The notes beneath the pieces were generated by a model that worked only from the letters and a program-made list of their open reading frames with translations, searched no databases and was not told where the DNA came from. Position numbers and translations under genes: made by a program. Below are positions 61,597 to 64,000 of a stretch of DNA of 64,000 bases, one piece after another (position 1 is the stretch's first letter; the number at the start of each line of letters is the position of its first letter). Source of the stretch: an uncultured Bacteroidales bacterium (GTDB lineage: Bacteria; Bacteroidota; Bacteroidia; Bacteroidales; Muribaculaceae). The stretch lies in NCBI GenBank assembly GCA_947573135.1, contig CANPDU010000004.1, forward strand, positions 1 to 64,000, given 5' to 3'.

Positions 61597-62531
61597 GAGA
61601 GTAATTTGACGGTTTTTAGTCCGGAATATGAAGCAAGGGCGCCAATCCGGTTTTTTAATCTGGAATTGCTGTCGGTCATTACTCCGAAACGCAATTCTTT
61701 TATGACTCTGAAGCAATTGTTTATCGACGCTGTGTCGGCAGGATTATATCTGAACAATGCAAGCATCAGATTGAAGTTGGCGCTGAAATGACGATGCAAC
61801 GCTCCTTTTAACAATGCAGGGCGTGAATCCCGCATCTCGCGTACAATGTTTTCAGTCACTTTAATTATGTCGCGACGGCCTTCCGACCATGTGTTGAGAA
61901 AACTTTTATCGTGCTGACGGTAAAAATATACAAAGTTGTCGATAAGAGCGATCTTGTCTGTTTTTAGAAATATCCTGTGAAACATCTCCAGATCTTCATA
62001 CCAGCCGTTATAAAAGCGCAGGCCGTCGAACAGCGAACGGTCATACAGCTTGCCCCATGCGCCGTTATCTGTGTCGCGTTTCTGGTATAGAATATCCGCG
62101 CATAGACCTTCCGATGGGAGTATTGTTATATCATTAGAGATGTCGGGCTTAACCGTCGGTTTTTCGTCGGACCATATGACACGTCCGACAATTATTTTCA
62201 AGCCGGTTGACGCTGCGGCAGAATAAAGATTGCCGACAGATCCGGGTAAAAGTTCATCGTCAGCGTCAAGAAACAAAACATATCGACCATTCGCGCAGTC
62301 GAGTCCGGCATTTCGTGCGCTCGAAAGACCGCCGTTAGCTTTGTCAATGACCGTTATGCGCTGATCTGTCCTGGAATATTGGCGGCATATTTTATCCGAG
62401 CCGTCCGTTGACCCATCGTTGACCAGTAAAAGCTCCCAGTCTTTAAATGACTGAGCTATAACGCTGTCGATACACATTTTTATGTATCGTCTGACATTAT
62501 AGACGGGAACGATGATCGAGACTTCGGGCAT
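61569..62531 (-). CDS. Glycosyltransferase family 2
   Basis: A 320-residue GT-A fold transferase. The N-terminus SIIVPVYNVRRYIKMCIDSV is the family start. The DxD-type motif is FLDADDELLP and the acceptor-side stretch is YDRSLFDGLRFYNGWYEDLEMF (Glu-Asp pair). It has no transmembrane segments, so it is probably peripheral at the inner membrane, where it would add one sugar to a lipid-linked glycan. It starts 2 bp after the hydrolase gene ends. Confidence 0.93.
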   Translation of the reverse strand: MPEVSIIVPVYNVRRYIKMCIDSVIAQSFKDWELLLVNDGSTDGSDKICRQYSRTDQRITVIDKANGGLSSARNAGLDCANGRYVLFLDADDELLPGSVGNLYSAAASTGLKIIVGRVIWSDEKPTVKPDISNDITILPSEGLCADILYQKRDTDNGAWGKLYDRSLFDGLRFYNGWYEDLEMFHRIFLKTDKIALIDNFVYFYRQHDKSFLNTWSEGRRDIIKVTENIVREMRDSRPALLKGALHRHFSANFNLMLALFRYNPADTASINNCFRVIKELRFGVMTDSNSRLKNRIGALASYSGLKTVKLLSWLISAYLH

Positions 62532-62533
62532 GT

Positions 62534-64000
62534 TTATCTTATATGGAGAGGTTCGGTCGGTAGAGATTCATTATTGACTCGGTCAAGTGAAGTCACGACG
62601 TAGTAACCCGGACCGTTTAATTTAAAATGATTGTCAGGCGTGACGCATATGATTTTAGATGCGTCGTCAAGATCAAAGCTGTCATCTTTGTCAAAACGGT
62701 AGACTACAAAGCGCACACAGTCGTCGGAACTTCCGGCTTCCACAGGCGCTGACCACCACAATGATCCATGTTCGGCATGGAGATCGAACGGTGTTTCCGG
62801 TTTACCGGCTGATTTCCAGCGATAGACCGGAGGCAAAGCCACTGTATGCTGATGATGAGCCATTAGCGAGTCAGCGATGCCACCGTAATTACGCGTTACG
62901 GCGGTTGCGGGCCACCAGCAATTGCCCTGTATGTTGTTCGCTTTGCGGGTCAAGTCGATCTTTGTCCTTAACTGTGATGCTTCGCGCGATGGAGCAATAT
63001 CACATTTTTTCATTGTCAGTTCGACATGTTGTCCGATATATATATGGCGGTTGCCGCAAATACTGTTCCACCAATCAACAAGAGTCGCGTAAGAAGCCCG
63101 TGGGTGTTCGAGTTCCCAGTAGAGCTGCGGAATAAGATAGTCTATCCAGCCTTTTTCTGCCCATAGAATGACATCAGCATAGAGCGCATCATAGTTTTCG
63201 AGACCGTTAGTGTCGCTTCCTCGGCTATCATTTTTTTTATTACGCCATATGCCGAAAGGACTTACGCCGAATCTCACCCAGGGTTTAATAGCGGCTATCT
63301 GTCGGCTGACTTCATCGATTAGTCTGTTTACATTCTCCCGGCGCCAGTCGTCGCGCTTTTCCCCTTTGCCGTAACGGGCATATGATTTTGAATCCGGGAA
63401 CTGAATGTTCTTTACGGGATAAGGGTAAAAATAATCGTCAAAATGAATTCCGTCTACGTCGTAGCGTTTTACAATATCGGCAACAATTTGGCAGATATAT
63501 TTTCTGTTCTCAGGCAGTCCCGGGTCAAAATATATCTTGCCGTCATATTTAACGAACCGTTCGGGGTGTTTGTGATAGAGATGTTTTTTAGAAACCTGCT
63601 GCTTGGCGCCTGATGTGACTCTGTAGGGGTTGAGCCACGCGTGAAGCTCCATTCCGCGGGCATGTGCTTGTTCGATAATATATTCGAGCGGATCCCAATA
63701 TGGTTTGGGCGCCTGACCGTCGGGAGAAATAAATATACTCCACGGTTCAAATTTGCTCGCATAAAAAGCATCGGACTGCGGTCTGACCTGAAAAAACACG
63801 GCGTTAATACCGGTCTGATGCAGTTTGTCAAGCTCGTCGCGGATATAGCGCTTGTTTTCATCCGTCGACCTTTTGCTCCACTGATCTTGAAAAACAGTCT
63901 GTATCCACGCTCCGCGGAATTCCCGCTTGGGATTGGCCGCAATACTGTCAGCCGCGGATGCAAGCAAAACAGCGAATACGGCAGTCAAAACCAACGGCAA
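62534..64000 (-). CDS. GH10-like family glycosylhydrolase (GHL10) with FN3-like C-terminus, 5' end cut
   Basis: The visible part has 488 residues and the start lies just beyond the right edge; the first bases already encode a signal peptide (LVLTAVFAVLLASAADSIAA). The GHL10 domain begins KREFRGAWIQTVFQDQWSKR and contains INAVFFQVRPQSDAFYASK, ELHAWLNPYRV, GIHFDDYFYPYP and VRFGVSPFGIWRN. A C-terminal fibronectin-type beta-sandwich follows from about 385. Related Bacteroidetes proteins are secreted or surface enzymes of unknown glycan specificity. It leads the GT2-PRTase-HAD cassette. Confidence 0.9.
   Translation of the reverse strand: MPLVLTAVFAVLLASAADSIAANPKREFRGAWIQTVFQDQWSKRSTDENKRYIRDELDKLHQTGINAVFFQVRPQSDAFYASKFEPWSIFISPDGQAPKPYWDPLEYIIEQAHARGMELHAWLNPYRVTSGAKQQVSKKHLYHKHPERFVKYDGKIYFDPGLPENRKYICQIVADIVKRYDVDGIHFDDYFYPYPVKNIQFPDSKSYARYGKGEKRDDWRRENVNRLIDEVSRQIAAIKPWVRFGVSPFGIWRNKKNDSRGSDTNGLENYDALYADVILWAEKGWIDYLIPQLYWELEHPRASYATLVDWWNSICGNRHIYIGQHVELTMKKCDIAPSREASQLRTKIDLTRKANNIQGNCWWPATAVTRNYGGIADSLMAHHQHTVALPPVYRWKSAGKPETPFDLHAEHGSLWWSAPVEAGSSDDCVRFVVYRFDKDDSFDLDDASKIICVTPDNHFKLNGPGYYVVTSLDRVNNESLPTEPLHIR

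Overview
The window looks like a chromosome segment of an obligately anaerobic Bacteroidales bacterium, possibly Muribaculaceae-like (an inference). The signs are TAnnTTTG -7 promoter boxes, a GLPGLI protein, a DUF4492-cydAB cluster, a FeoA-FeoB fusion, an EF-G2-type elongation factor with an altered GTPase centre, an oxygen-sensitive NrdDG ribonucleotide reductase and many Bacteroidetes-type outer-membrane barrels. I saw no rRNA, complete tRNA, CRISPR array or insertion sequence.

Left edge (1-270): the end of a foreign open frame, then the 3' part of an elongator tRNA-Met gene without its 5' part, then a terminator hairpin. This is what an integrated element leaves at the far side of its tRNA target, so the element probably lies to the left. 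Next (373-8599) comes a LytTR two-component system whose response regulator is frameshifted. It is divergent from an operon of a GNAT acetyltransferase and a tripartite RND pump. A striking array of five GAAGCGGACAA-like boxes with 21-bp periodicity separates the two.

8686-14991, minus strand: a five-gene operon of a BlaI-type repressor, an M56 metalloprotease fused to a TonB-like C-terminus, a large outer-membrane receptor/barrel, a GLPGLI protein and a beta-propeller lipoprotein. It starts at a double palindromic operator. 15015-24759: a YccF protein, a small lipoprotein, a GH18-DUF4492-cydA-cydB operon divergent from the redox repressor gene rex, then a degenerate FAH-like gene, yigZ and nrdDG. 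This is a redox/oxygen block.

24976-35645, minus strand: an envelope and housekeeping run. It holds a FeoA-FeoB iron transporter, dCMP deaminase, S41 protease, 5-formyl-THF cyclo-ligase, an LtaS-like sulfatase-fold enzyme, a PAP2 phosphatase, an Omp85-like barrel and an EptA-like phosphoethanolamine transferase. 35841-37997 is an EF-G2-type gene with a CRP-spaced palindrome upstream. 38174-43547 is a glutamate/glutamine acid-resistance operon (gadB, glsA, gadC-like, MFS). Lon follows in divergent orientation.

46337-64000: a small protein with an apparently lost start codon, agmatine catabolism (aguA, aguB), a small outer-membrane protein, htpG with a long inverted repeat around its promoter, a CusCBA-like metal efflux operon with a His/Cys-rich companion, an FtsE-like ATPase with an ABC-F protein, and a tightly overlapping cassette of GH10-like hydrolase, glycosyltransferase, phosphoribosyltransferase and HAD phosphatase that runs off the right edge.
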